Shown: in pieces, positions 24,266 to 33,002 of the stretch
Position numbering within the stretch: position 1 is the first letter of the stretch
Layout: each line of letters begins with the position of its first letter
From: Bdellovibrionales bacterium
GTDB lineage: Bacteria > Bdellovibrionota > UBA1018
Assembly (NCBI GenBank): GCA_018266355.1
Contig: JAFEAP010000005.1
Span: forward strand, 1 to 64,000
Length of the DNA stretch: 64,000 nt
Direction: 5' to 3'
Program-made: the position numbers and the translations under genes
Notes under the pieces: generated by a model
The model's database searches: none
Told to the model about the DNA's origin: nothing
What the model saw: the letters and a program-made list of their open reading frames with translations, nothing else

Positions 24266-25687
24266 ATGTCCATCACCGCCGCCCGCCTCGGATCTTCTCC
24301 TCTCCTTTTCGATTGGTCGAACCTCCCCCGCCCCGCGAAGTCCGCGGCCGGAAACGGAGGCGCGTTCCTCGACGCCTGGGGAAAACTGAAGGCGCGTTTC
24401 GCGTCCGGAGAAGTCGGTTTCTACGATTCCGTGATCGACCCGAAGATTTCCGACGTCGAGGCGTCCGAGAAACTCGCGAAGGAGATCCTCGCCTCGGGCC
24501 GTTTCACCGACGCGATCTTCCTCGGCATCGGCGGTTCGAGTCTCGGCCCGATTTCGATGCTCGACGCGCTCAAGCACCGCGCGAAAGGATTGAGCCTGCA
24601 TTTCCTCGAAAACCCGGATCCGACCGAGTGGCGCGAACGGCTCGCGAAACTCGATCCCGCGAAAACGCTCGTCACCTGCGTGACGAAGTCGGGCACGACG
24701 TTCGAAACGCTAGCGCAGTACCTGCTCGCGCTCGAGTGGTTAGGCAGCGCGCGCTGGACGACCCACACCGTCGCCATCACGGACCCCGCGAAAGGAGACC
24801 TTCGGAAATTCGCGACCGAGAACGGAATCCCGACGCTCGCGATCCATCCCTCGATCGGCGGGCGGTTCTCGATCTTCTCGCCGGTCGGCACCTTTCCGGG
24901 CTTCCTCGCCGGGCTCGACATGCACGCGTTCCTGAAGGGCGCGTCCCAGGTTCGCGATTATTTCGAGAAACACTCGGCGGACGCGAAATTAGCCGAGAAA
25001 AACCCGATTTTTCAGATTTCCGCCGACCTCATCGCCCACTACGACGCCCGACCGATCCACGTGATCATGCCTTACGTCTCGGGACTGAAGCAGTACGGCG
25101 CCTGGTTCGTCCAGCTCTGGGCCGAGTCGCTCGGGAAGGACAAGAAAGGCTTCACGCCGCTCTCCGCGCTCGGGGCGGTCGACCAACACTCGATCCTCCA
25201 GCTTCTGCGCGACGGACCGGACGACAAGGTCACGTTCTTCATGACCGTCGACAAGGTCGACGACGAAGTGAAGATCCCCCACTTGAACCGGCTACGCGAT
25301 AAGTGGACGAGTTCGACCTCGCCCGCTTTCCAGATCCTCGAGGGTCACACGCTCCACTCGCTCCTCCGCGTCGAGTACCAAGCGATCGCCCTCACCCTCG
25401 CGAAGAACGGACGCCCGAACCTCTCGATCCACCTCGAAACGATGGACGAACGGAACATCGGCGCGCTCTACTTCGCCGCCTGCTGCATGACGGCCTTCAC
25501 GGGCACCCTCTGGGGCGTCAATCCTTTCGATCAACCCGGGGTCGAAGAAGGAAAGGTTTACATCCGCGAATCCTTGACCCGACTGGCTTCGGAGCGCCAT
25601 GCCAACGACGATCAAGACGCGAATTCGCCGGTCGCTCGGCTCCGGACGTACGCGAATCGTTCGGGTGACGACGACGGAAACGCCTGA
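24266..25687 (+). CDS. pgi: Glucose-6-phosphate isomerase
   Basis: This enzyme interconverts glucose-6-phosphate and fructose-6-phosphate in glycolysis/gluconeogenesis. The 473-aa protein shows GIGGSSLGP, the TKSGTTFET sugar-phosphate site, the family signature GGRFSIFSPVG and the C-terminal FDQPGVEEGK with its catalytic Lys. The length fits the shorter bacterial type. ATG 24266 is chosen by alignment to the family start; no ribosome binding site is visible. The C-terminal 35 residues are polar and probably disordered. It is divergent from the cyanophycinase-like gene. Confidence 0.95.
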   Translation: MSITAARLGSSPLLFDWSNLPRPAKSAAGNGGAFLDAWGKLKARFASGEVGFYDSVIDPKISDVEASEKLAKEILASGRFTDAIFLGIGGSSLGPISMLDALKHRAKGLSLHFLENPDPTEWRERLAKLDPAKTLVTCVTKSGTTFETLAQYLLALEWLGSARWTTHTVAITDPAKGDLRKFATENGIPTLAIHPSIGGRFSIFSPVGTFPGFLAGLDMHAFLKGASQVRDYFEKHSADAKLAEKNPIFQISADLIAHYDARPIHVIMPYVSGLKQYGAWFVQLWAESLGKDKKGFTPLSALGAVDQHSILQLLRDGPDDKVTFFMTVDKVDDEVKIPHLNRLRDKWTSSTSPAFQILEGHTLHSLLRVEYQAIALTLAKNGRPNLSIHLETMDERNIGALYFAACCMTAFTGTLWGVNPFDQPGVEEGKVYIRESLTRLASERHANDDQDANSPVARLRTYANRSGDDDGNA

Positions 25688-25701
25688 TCACGATTGAAAC
25701 A

Positions 25702-25730
25702 TTGACCCGCGGGGAGTCGAACCTTTAAAC
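25702..25730 (+). promoter_or_regulatory. Putative promoter of the FHA-GGDEF gene
   Basis: TTGACC (25702-25707), 17 nt, TTAAAC (25725-25730). The expected transcript start is about 25737, four bases before the GTG at 25741, with no Shine-Dalgarno, so the mRNA may be nearly leaderless. The pattern is close to the pgi promoter. Confidence 0.45.
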
Positions 25731-25740
25731 TTTCGAAATC

Positions 25741-26700
25741 GTGGCTATTTTTGAAGACATGAACGACTTCCCCCCCGGTGACGACACCACCGATTCGACG
25801 GACTCGACGAAAGTCCTGACCTCCGACCAAGCCACCCTGAACCAGGAGATGGCGAAGGCGAAAGAACAGGAAGCCTGTCTCATCATCATCCGGGGCACGC
25901 CCCAGGGTCACCGCTTCTTCATCACCCAGAACGAGATGGTCCTCGGCCGCGATCCGTCGGCCGACATCGCGATCCTCGACCAGTCGATCTCGCGCAAGCA
26001 CGCGAAGGTGACGAAGTCGGGCGGAAAGATCCTCATCACCGATCTCGGCTCGCAGAACGGGACGCTGATCAACGACAAGAAGCTCGCGCCGAACGAGTCC
26101 CGCGGACTCGCGAAGGAAGACATGATCAAGCTCGGCTCGACGATCATGAAATACCTCCCGCAGGGCGAGCTCGAGACGCTCTTCCTCGGTAATCTCGGTT
26201 CGGCCGCCCACACCGACGCGCTCACGAAGATCTACAATAAGCGCTACCTCATGGAAGTCCTCGAGGTCGAATTCAAGCGCGCGAAAGCGCTGCACACCGA
26301 CTTCTCGATCCTCTTCTTCGATCTCGATCACTTCAAGAAAGTGAACGATACCTACGGCCACGATGCCGGCGACATGGTCCTACGGGAATTTTCCGCCCTC
26401 GTGCGCACGAACCACATTCGCCCGAAGGACGTCTTCGCCCGCTACGGCGGCGAGGAATTCGTCGTCCTTCTCGGGAATACGGGTGCGAAGGACGCCGCCG
26501 ACATCGGCGAGCGGATCCGCGCGGCGGTCGAAACGCACGCCTTCGTCTACGAAGGAAAGCGCCTCGCCGTCACGACCTCGATGGGGATCGCCGAACTCAA
26601 GACCGGAATCGAATCCGCGGCCACGCTCCTGAAGCACGCCGACCAAGCGCTTTACGCCGCGAAGTCCGGCGGTCGGAACCGCGTCGTCGTCGCCGAATAA
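25741..26700 (+). CDS. dgcB: FHA-GGDEF diguanylate cyclase, DgcB-like
   Basis: This 319-aa cytoplasmic enzyme makes cyclic di-GMP. A Thr/Ser/Asp-rich N-terminal tail (about 1-45) precedes an FHA phosphothreonine-binding domain (LGRDPSADIAILDQSISRKH and the SQNGTLIND block). A GGDEF domain follows with an intact catalytic loop GGEEF (G236-F240) and an inhibitory I-site RPKD (R227-D230) five residues before it. This architecture matches Bdellovibrio DgcB, which is required for prey invasion and whose FHA domain binds its own phosphorylated N-terminus. Orthology is inferred from architecture. GTG 25741 is the first start; the start at 25759 would trim the tail only slightly. Confidence 0.88.
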   Translation: MAIFEDMNDFPPGDDTTDSTDSTKVLTSDQATLNQEMAKAKEQEACLIIIRGTPQGHRFFITQNEMVLGRDPSADIAILDQSISRKHAKVTKSGGKILITDLGSQNGTLINDKKLAPNESRGLAKEDMIKLGSTIMKYLPQGELETLFLGNLGSAAHTDALTKIYNKRYLMEVLEVEFKRAKALHTDFSILFFDLDHFKKVNDTYGHDAGDMVLREFSALVRTNHIRPKDVFARYGGEEFVVLLGNTGAKDAADIGERIRAAVETHAFVYEGKRLAVTTSMGIAELKTGIESAATLLKHADQALYAAKSGGRNRVVVAE

Positions 26701-26793
26701 GCGTTCGCCGCCGTTGCGCGGCGCACAGACGGGCTATTTCTTGACCCTCCGCACCCCTTGCCGTGCAGGCGGGCGCGTGATTGAACCAGGTCC

Positions 26794-28815
26794 GTGAATC
26801 GGATCTCCGTATTGCCACCGCTGGTCGCCGAGCGCATCGCCGCCGGAGAAGTCGTCGAGCGCCCCTCGAGCGTCGTGAAAGAGCTCGTCGAGAACGCCCT
26901 CGACGCCGGCGCGACCGAGATCTCCGTCCGACTCGAAGACGGCGGAAAGGCGCTGATCGAGATCCTCGATAACGGCCACGGCATGGGGCCGGACGACCTC
27001 CGCCTCGCCGTCCTCCGTCACGCGACCTCGAAGATCCGCGAAGTCTCGGATCTCGAAAGGCTCGCAACGCTCGGATTCCGCGGGGAGGCCCTGCCCTCGA
27101 TCGCGGCTTGTGCCGATCTCTCGATCCTCTCCCGCGAAAAGGACTCGAAAGACGCCTACGAGTGGCACGACGGCGAAGTCGAAAAGACGACTTTCGGGAA
27201 TTTCCACGCCGCTAAGCACGGCACGCGCATCCAAGTCCGCGCGCTCTTTTCGCAAATTCCCGCCCGGCTGAAATTCCTGAAGTCCACGACCGGCGAGGTC
27301 GCCGCCGTCCGCGAGTGGATCGAGCGGCTCGCGCTCGTGAATCCGTCGATCAGTTTCAAATTAGAAACGGTCAAGCTCGAAACCGAGTCTCGCACTCTCC
27401 TCCACTACCGCCCCGAGGACGAAGCCTCGCGCGTCGCGCGCGTGCTCGGCGACGAGGGCGATTTCCCGGTGGTCACCGAGGAACTCGTCGAGGCCGGCGC
27501 GATCCGCGTACGGATCCACTGGCTCCAGGGCGCGACTTCGCCCCAGATGCGCAAGATGGTCCAAGCCGTGAACGGTCGCGCCGTGCGCGATCGACTGCTG
27601 AACCAGGCTCTCTTGAAACCGTTCCGCCAAGCGCTTCTCCCGGGCCAGTTCCCGTGGCTCGCGCTCTTCGTCGACTTGCCTCCCGCTCTCGTCGACGTGA
27701 ACGTCCATCCGACGAAAACGGAACTCCGGTTCTTGAACTCGTCCCAGATCTTCCGCGCGGTCGAGAAGCTCGGCGACGCGATGATCGCGAAGCACGGCTC
27801 TATTGGTTTCGCTTCCTCCGGCAGCGGCGGCTTCGCCAGTTCCGCCCAACCGTTCACGCCGATCTCCTCCGAAGCGGTCGGCTTCGCGCCGGCCGAGTTC
27901 GGAGTCGGCCTCACGACCACGCTCGAAGAACCCGCGCCCGCCGTCTCGCTCGCGGCCGAAGGCGTTCCGCCGATCGGTTTCGCGCCCGGTCCCACGAATT
28001 ACCTCGGCCGTTCGACCTCGACCGGCGGGAACTCGCTCTACCACGCCTCGACGCCTTCTTTTTTCCCGACGCCGACGGAGACGCTCGATTCCCTCGGCGC
28101 TCGGGAGACCGCGGCTCCGTCCGGCGCCCAAGGCCGCGCCTTCGTGCCGACGATCGGCCACCCGTTCACGCCGGAGCGTTACGTCGGCGCGATCTTCTCG
28201 ACCTATCTCCTCTACGATCTCGGTTCGGAAATGGCGCTCGTCGACCAGCACGCGGCCCACGAGCGCATCCGCTTCGAGCGCCTCCGCGCCCGCGCGCTCC
28301 GAAAGGCGACGGACGCCGAATCTCAATCCCTGCTCGTCCCCGAAGTCGCGCGTTTCCCCGCGGAAAACCGGGCGCGCATCGAGGCGCGGATCCCGCTCCT
28401 GACGAGCCTCGGCTTCGAAGCCGAGATCTTCGGCGGCGGCGACTCGCACGAGCAGCTCCTCTTCCGGGCGATCCCCGCCGAGTGGGGGGCGGCGAATCTG
28501 CGGACGCGCCTCCTCACGCTCGTCGAGAAACTCGGCTCCCTCGAGGACGACGAGATTCCGCGCGACGACTCCGGCGCCGCCGCCGGCGAGACCCATCGAG
28601 TGCTGAAGCTCGACGAAAAACTCTTCGAGAAACTCGCGAGCGAGGCTTGTCACTCCGCGGTCCGCGCCGGCGACCGCATCGACGACGCCACCGCCCACCG
28701 GATCGTCGAGGAACTCTTCGCCTGCGAACACCCGTGGAACTGCCCGCACGGACGGCCGACGGTCGCCCGCGTCCCGCGCGCGAGATTCGAAGAATGGTTC
28801 CAGCGTCGCGTCTGA
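26794..28815 (+). CDS. mutL: DNA mismatch repair protein MutL (endonuclease type)
   Basis: MutL couples mismatch recognition to strand incision. The 673-aa protein has the N-terminal GHKL ATPase (ERIAAGEVVERPSSVVKEL, ELVENALDAG, LGFRGEALPSI) and a long Ser/Pro/Phe-rich linker (about 335-460). The C-terminal domain carries the endonuclease motif DQHAAHERIRFE (from D484) and CPHGRP near the end. The metal-binding motif indicates a self-nicking MutL, as in organisms without MutH. It starts at GTG 26794. miaA begins inside its 3' end. Confidence 0.96.
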   Translation: MNRISVLPPLVAERIAAGEVVERPSSVVKELVENALDAGATEISVRLEDGGKALIEILDNGHGMGPDDLRLAVLRHATSKIREVSDLERLATLGFRGEALPSIAACADLSILSREKDSKDAYEWHDGEVEKTTFGNFHAAKHGTRIQVRALFSQIPARLKFLKSTTGEVAAVREWIERLALVNPSISFKLETVKLETESRTLLHYRPEDEASRVARVLGDEGDFPVVTEELVEAGAIRVRIHWLQGATSPQMRKMVQAVNGRAVRDRLLNQALLKPFRQALLPGQFPWLALFVDLPPALVDVNVHPTKTELRFLNSSQIFRAVEKLGDAMIAKHGSIGFASSGSGGFASSAQPFTPISSEAVGFAPAEFGVGLTTTLEEPAPAVSLAAEGVPPIGFAPGPTNYLGRSTSTGGNSLYHASTPSFFPTPTETLDSLGARETAAPSGAQGRAFVPTIGHPFTPERYVGAIFSTYLLYDLGSEMALVDQHAAHERIRFERLRARALRKATDAESQSLLVPEVARFPAENRARIEARIPLLTSLGFEAEIFGGGDSHEQLLFRAIPAEWGAANLRTRLLTLVEKLGSLEDDEIPRDDSGAAAGETHRVLKLDEKLFEKLASEACHSAVRAGDRIDDATAHRIVEELFACEHPWNCPHGRPTVARVPRARFEEWFQRRV

Positions 28816-29795
28816 ACCCGCCCGCGAAACGGGTCGCGATCCTGACCGGAACCACGGCCTCGGGTAAGACCGCGGCCGCGCTCGAGTTCTGCCGTCGTCA
28901 TCGCGAGATCGAGATCGTGAACGCGGACTCGCTCCTCGTCTTCCGCGGCTTCGACATCGGCACCGCGAAACCGTCCGTCGAAGAACTCGCCGAGATCCCT
29001 CACCACCTGATCGACATCCGCGACCCCGACGAACTCTATACGGCGGGCGACTTCGTCCGTGACTGCGAGGCGGCACTCGCCGACGTCCACTCCCGCGGGA
29101 AACGCGCGCTCATCGTCGGCGGCACCGGGTTCTATCTGAAAGCGATGCTCTACGGGCTTTGGGACGCGCCGAAAGCGCCGCCGGAACTCCGGAAAAAACT
29201 CGAATCGCGCTCGAACCAGGAGCTTTACGACGAACTGTTCGCGGTCGACGAAGAGGCCGCGCTCCGGATCACGCGGAACGACCGGTACCGGCTGATCCGC
29301 GCGGCGGAGACGATGGCGACGACCGGAAAGACCCCGACCGCGCTCGAAGCGGAAGCCTCCGCGCGCCCCGCGATCAAGGGCCTTTCGCTCTTCGTGACCG
29401 ACCGGGAGCCCGAAGCGCTGAAGGCGCGCATCGCCGCCCGCACCGACGCGATGATCGCGGCCGGATTCCTCGACGAGGTCTCGCGCCTTCTGAAGGAATT
29501 TCCCGGCGTTCGGCCGTTCGATTCCGTGGGTTACGCCGAAGCGGTCGCCTACCTCGAAGGCCGCCCCCCCGAGGGACGCCGCGTCGCCGAAGGCATCGCG
29601 GGACTCAAGGACGAGATCCGACTCGCGACCCACCAGCTCGCGAAACGCCAGCGCACGTTCTTCAAGGGCCAGTTCAAATCCCGTCCGGGCAGTCCGGCGG
29701 GATGCGGAGGCGAACGCTCGCCCGATTTAAAGTTCTTCCGTCTGGACGAAGATCGAGGGAAATTGGTCGACGCACTCGAGGAGATCTATGGCTAA
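28794..29795 (+). CDS. miaA: tRNA dimethylallyltransferase
   Basis: MiaA transfers a dimethylallyl group to A37 of tRNAs reading UNN codons. The 333-aa protein has the P-loop GTTASGKT, the VNADSLLVFRGFDIGTAKP block, and ITRNDRYRLIRAAE. The ATG at 28794 lies within the mutL end (22-nt overlap), and the protein begins normally a few residues before the P-loop. The mutL-miaA order is common in bacteria. The downstream gene starts 21 nt after the stop. Confidence 0.95.
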   Translation: MVPASRLNPPAKRVAILTGTTASGKTAAALEFCRRHREIEIVNADSLLVFRGFDIGTAKPSVEELAEIPHHLIDIRDPDELYTAGDFVRDCEAALADVHSRGKRALIVGGTGFYLKAMLYGLWDAPKAPPELRKKLESRSNQELYDELFAVDEEAALRITRNDRYRLIRAAETMATTGKTPTALEAEASARPAIKGLSLFVTDREPEALKARIAARTDAMIAAGFLDEVSRLLKEFPGVRPFDSVGYAEAVAYLEGRPPEGRRVAEGIAGLKDEIRLATHQLAKRQRTFFKGQFKSRPGSPAGCGGERSPDLKFFRLDEDRGKLVDALEEIYG

Positions 29796-29816
29796 CGCGC
29801 CCCGGAGGGTCGACCA

Positions 29817-30689
29817 GTGAAGAAAGTCTACATCGTATCCGACGGAACCGGGGAAACCGCCGCCCAGATGGTGAAGGCGGCGATGATCCAGTTCCAAAAG
29901 GACAAGGGCGAGGAACTCGACGTCTATTTCACCCGCCACAAGAACGTGCGCGAGACCGCCCAGATCGAGGGCATCTGCGAGGAAGCCGCCGACGCGAAGG
30001 CCCTCATCATCTATACGATCGTCTCGCCGGAAGTCCGCACCGCACTCGCCGACTGCGCGAAGTCGAAGGGCATCGAGTGCGTGGACCTGATCGGTCCGCT
30101 GCTCGCCGGTCTCGCCGGCCATTTCGGATACGAACCGAAGTCGATCGCCGGTCTCCTCCATAACGTGAACGAGGCCTACTTCCGCCGGATCGACGCGATG
30201 GAGTACACCGTCAGCCACGACGATGGCCGCGACCTCTCGCGGCTCGGCGAGGCGGACCTCGTGATCCTCGGGATCTCGCGGACGTCGAAGACGCCGCTTT
30301 CGATGTACCTTTCCCAGCAGGGATGGAAAGTCGTGAACATCCCGATCATCCACGGCTTCCAAATCCCGGACGAACTTTTCCAGATCGACCAGCGGAAAAT
30401 CATCTGCCTCACGATCGACCCCGAAAACCTCACGACGATCCGGAGAAATCGCCTGTCGCGTCTTGGACAGAATCGTGGAGGGGAATACGCCGACCCCGAC
30501 AAGGTGAACGACGAAATCGTCTACGCGGACGAAATCTTTAAGAAAAACCGGAAATGGGCGGTCTTCAACGTGACCGGAAAAGCGCTCGAAGAAACGGCCG
30601 CCGAGATCATTCGACTCATGGCGTCTCGGCGCTTGACACCCATGGCGAGTTTAGAAAATACTCCATCCGATTTGAACCCACGGAGTTAG
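29817..30689 (+). CDS. ppsR: Pyruvate, water dikinase (PEP synthase) regulatory protein, DUF299
   Basis: This bifunctional kinase/pyrophosphorylase switches PEP synthetase or pyruvate phosphate dikinase on and off. The 290-aa protein opens with VYIVSDGTGETAAQM and carries the nucleotide-binding loop GISRTSKTP (G152-P160), the hallmark of the family. It starts at GTG 29817 after GGAGGG. The target enzyme is not in this window, so whether it acts on PpsA or PPDK is open. It is probably in the mutL-miaA transcription unit. Confidence 0.93.
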   Translation: MKKVYIVSDGTGETAAQMVKAAMIQFQKDKGEELDVYFTRHKNVRETAQIEGICEEAADAKALIIYTIVSPEVRTALADCAKSKGIECVDLIGPLLAGLAGHFGYEPKSIAGLLHNVNEAYFRRIDAMEYTVSHDDGRDLSRLGEADLVILGISRTSKTPLSMYLSQQGWKVVNIPIIHGFQIPDELFQIDQRKIICLTIDPENLTTIRRNRLSRLGQNRGGEYADPDKVNDEIVYADEIFKKNRKWAVFNVTGKALEETAAEIIRLMASRRLTPMASLENTPSDLNPRS

Positions 30690-30754
30690 CTCTCAGTCGG
30701 AGGATGCGAAGGCGTCCGGACGGCCTCGACTCCGAAAAACGGAAGGACTCCCGC

Positions 30755-31678
30755 ATGGCTAGAGGCAACAAGGTTTGGTTCAACGGTAAGCTCACCACCG
30801 CCGACGAAGCGCGCATCTCGCTCTTCACCCACGGCCTGCATTACGGGTCGGGCGCCTTCGAAGGAATCCGCGCATACAAGCAAGCGGCGGGCGGCGGCGC
30901 GATCTTCCGCCTCGAAGACCACGTCGAACGCCTCTTCGATTCCGTGAAAATCATGGGATTCAAGCTCCCGTTCTCGAAAGACCAACTCATCCAAGCTTGC
31001 CGCGAAACGTGCTCCGCGAACGGCTTCGAAGAATGTTACCTCCGCCCGATCGTCTTCGTCGGCGACGAAGCGCTCGGGGTCTACCCGGGCGACGAGCCGA
31101 AGCTGAACGTCGCCGTCCTCACCTGGGAGTGGGGTTCCTACCTCGGCGACCGCGGCATCAACGAAGGCGCGCGCCTGAAAGTCTCGACCTACATCCGCCC
31201 TCATCCGAACTCCGTGATGACGAAGGGGAAGATCACCGGCCAGTACCTGACCGGCGTGCTCGCGAAGCAGGAGGCGAAGAAGCAAGGCTTCGACGAAGCG
31301 CTGCTCCTCGATCCGGAGGGATTCCTCGCCGAAGGTTCCGGCGAAAACCTCTTCATGGTGAAGAACGGCGTCGTGAAGACGACTCCCCTCACCTCCGTCC
31401 TGAACGGAATCACCCGCCAGACGGTGATCGAATATTTCCGGAACCAGAAGATCGAGATGGTCGGCGAGCGTTTCACGCGCGACGAGCTCTACTGCGCGGA
31501 CGAAGTCTTCATGACCGGCACCGCGGCCGAGATCACGCCGATCCAAAGCGTGGACAACCGCACGATCGGCGCCGGCAAGCCGGGCGAACTCACCCGTAAA
31601 CTCCAGCAAGACTACCAGAAAATCGTGCGCGGCGAGCTCAAGCTCCCGTACATGAAGAACTGGTGGACAAAGATTTAA
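30755..31678 (+). CDS. ilvE: Branched-chain amino acid aminotransferase
   Basis: This fold-type IV PLP enzyme performs the last step of Leu, Ile and Val synthesis and the first step of their breakdown. The 307-aa protein has the early HGLHYGSGAFEGIRAY block, the PLP lysine at K159 in KGKITGQY, and AEGSGENLFMVKNG. ATG 30755 has GGAAGGA upstream. It could feed the isovaleryl-type dehydrogenase in leucine catabolism, though the genes are 10 kb apart. Confidence 0.95.
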   Translation: MARGNKVWFNGKLTTADEARISLFTHGLHYGSGAFEGIRAYKQAAGGGAIFRLEDHVERLFDSVKIMGFKLPFSKDQLIQACRETCSANGFEECYLRPIVFVGDEALGVYPGDEPKLNVAVLTWEWGSYLGDRGINEGARLKVSTYIRPHPNSVMTKGKITGQYLTGVLAKQEAKKQGFDEALLLDPEGFLAEGSGENLFMVKNGVVKTTPLTSVLNGITRQTVIEYFRNQKIEMVGERFTRDELYCADEVFMTGTAAEITPIQSVDNRTIGAGKPGELTRKLQQDYQKIVRGELKLPYMKNWWTKI

Positions 31679-31690
31679 ACCACTGCACGG

Positions 31691-31740
31691 AGGCTCGGTC
31701 GCGGATGGGCGGGCTTTGCCCGACCGTAGCGAACGAGCTG
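31691..31740 (+). repeat. 50-nt structured repeat, copy A
   Basis: The left half 31691-31716 (AGGCTCGGTC... ending GGGCGGGCTT) and the right half 31717-31740 (TGCCCGACCGTAG... ending CGAGCTG) match copy B at 40998-41071 at 45 of 50 positions. GCTCG/CGAGC, CGGTC/GACCG and GGGC/GCCC can pair, giving one bulged hairpin. It forms the leader of the DUF503 gene, ending 13 nt before its ATG. Confidence 0.65.
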
Positions 31741-31752
31741 GACGGAGGATCC

Positions 31753-32076
31753 ATGTTCGTCGGGACGGGACGCATCGTCCTCGAGTTCTTCAACAACACC
31801 GACGTCCCTAAGAAAACGCGGATGCTCGAAGGGCTCTGCGTGGACCTGCGGAAGAAGTTCAACGTCTCCGCGCTCGAAGTCGCGGATTTCGACGACGTCG
31901 AGCGCTGCGTGATCGGGTTCGCCGCCGTGATCCCGGAGAACTGGAAGATTCCTTCCGCGGAGAGCTTCGTCGAGAAGATCGCGAAGGAAATCGATTCGAC
32001 CGCGTTCGCGCGCGTGACCGTCGAGGATCTCGAACTCCTCGAGCACGGCGCGAGCGCGGGCTACGCCCAGGACTAG
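31753..32076 (+). CDS. DUF503 family protein (YlxP-like)
   Basis: This is a 107-aa cytoplasmic protein. It matches DUF503 throughout: GTGRIVLEFFNNTDVPKK, LRKKFNVSALEVADFDD and the C-terminal VEDLELLEHG. The family includes YlxP, often found beside rbfA/nusA-type genes; the function is not firmly established. ATG 31753 is preceded by GGAGG and by a structured repeat in the leader. The next gene starts 2 nt after the stop. Confidence 0.88.
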   Translation: MFVGTGRIVLEFFNNTDVPKKTRMLEGLCVDLRKKFNVSALEVADFDDVERCVIGFAAVIPENWKIPSAESFVEKIAKEIDSTAFARVTVEDLELLEHGASAGYAQD

Positions 32077-32078
32077 CG

Positions 32079-32378
32079 GTGAGCAAAGTCGATCGGTACA
32101 TCTCCGGCCGAAGGGGCCGCCTCGCCGCGGTCGGGCTCGGACTCGCTTGCTTCATCGTCACCGTGATGAACGGCGATTTCATGCTCGGACACTCGGCGAC
32201 GTTCGTCCTCGCGGCGATTCCTCAGCTCGCGAATCTTTCGGTCTGCGGAAAACACTGCGCAGGCGCGCGGGAGTACTTCGCCGGTTTCGCTTCGGCGCTC
32301 CTCTATATCTTCGAGTGGATGTTCCTCTTCGCTCTCGCGCGAACCGTCCGGCGGATCATTCGCCGACGGAATTCCTGA
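32079..32378 (+). CDS. Small membrane protein, hypothetical
   Basis: This is a 99-aa protein. A basic N-terminus (RYISGRRGR) is followed by two or three hydrophobic segments (LAAVGLGLACFIVTVM, SATFVLAAIPQL, FASALLYIFEWMFLFALA) and a very basic C-terminus (RTVRRIIRRRNS). A Cys pair (CGKHC) sits between the membrane segments. It starts at GTG two bases after the DUF503 stop and is therefore coupled to it. No family recognised. Confidence 0.65.
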   Translation: MSKVDRYISGRRGRLAAVGLGLACFIVTVMNGDFMLGHSATFVLAAIPQLANLSVCGKHCAGAREYFAGFASALLYIFEWMFLFALARTVRRIIRRRNS

Positions 32379-32385
32379 AGCCGGA

Positions 32386-32790
32386 TCAATCGCAGGCAGT
32401 GGAGTTCTTGCACGCGACGGCGATCTTCTTTTCCGGAAGCGCCATCGAGGCGTCGCATCCGGAGGCGGAGTGGATCGTCATCATGCCGCGGAAAGAGTAA
32501 CTCTCTTCCGTGATTCCGCCGTTTTTCTTGATCTTCGGCGTGCGGCTCGCGCGATTCTCGACGATCGCGATCGCGACCTGGGCGCTCCCGCGTACCGGCG
32601 TGAGGGTGTAAATCGAAGCGTTCGGAACTTCGGAAATCTCGGTCCAAACGAAGTCGCCGGCGACGGTGTCGTCCTTTTCGTCGACGTATTGGGTTCCCGA
32701 GAGTTTCGCGACTTTCCCGTCGATCGTGAGGGTCGAATCGTCGGAGTAAGGATAAAGAGGCGCACTAACTATCAGGCTTAATGCGTAGCG
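32386..32790 (-). pseudogene. Secreted-type gene without a usable start codon
   Basis: A well-formed reading frame runs from an in-frame stop at 32791 to TGA at 32386. It encodes a polar beta-rich sequence (STLTIDGKVAKLSGTQYVDE, VENRASRTPKIKKNGG) ending ACKNSTACD, like other secreted Cys-containing unknowns here. No ATG, GTG or TTG occurs before the conserved-looking part; the upstream residues ALSLIVSAPLYPY look like a degraded signal peptide. A sigma-70-like promoter, TTGACG/17/TAGTTA (32794-32766 on this strand), would start transcription inside the frame. It is probably a 5'-damaged gene. Confidence 0.45.
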
Positions 32791-33002
32791 TCAACTCAAA
32801 TACCGCCGCCTGCCCATGTCCGGAGCGCATCTCCGGTTTTTCACGCGCCACGCCATATTTGACGATCTTTCCGGGAAACAGCGTGTTAGAACCCGCTCAC
32901 TTCGATCGAATCGAATTCACGGAAGTCGGCTCGTTCCCCTTCGGGAAATCAGGGAGCAAGACTTCGCATCGCGGGAAAATCCCGTCGAAACCGAGGCCAC
33001 CC

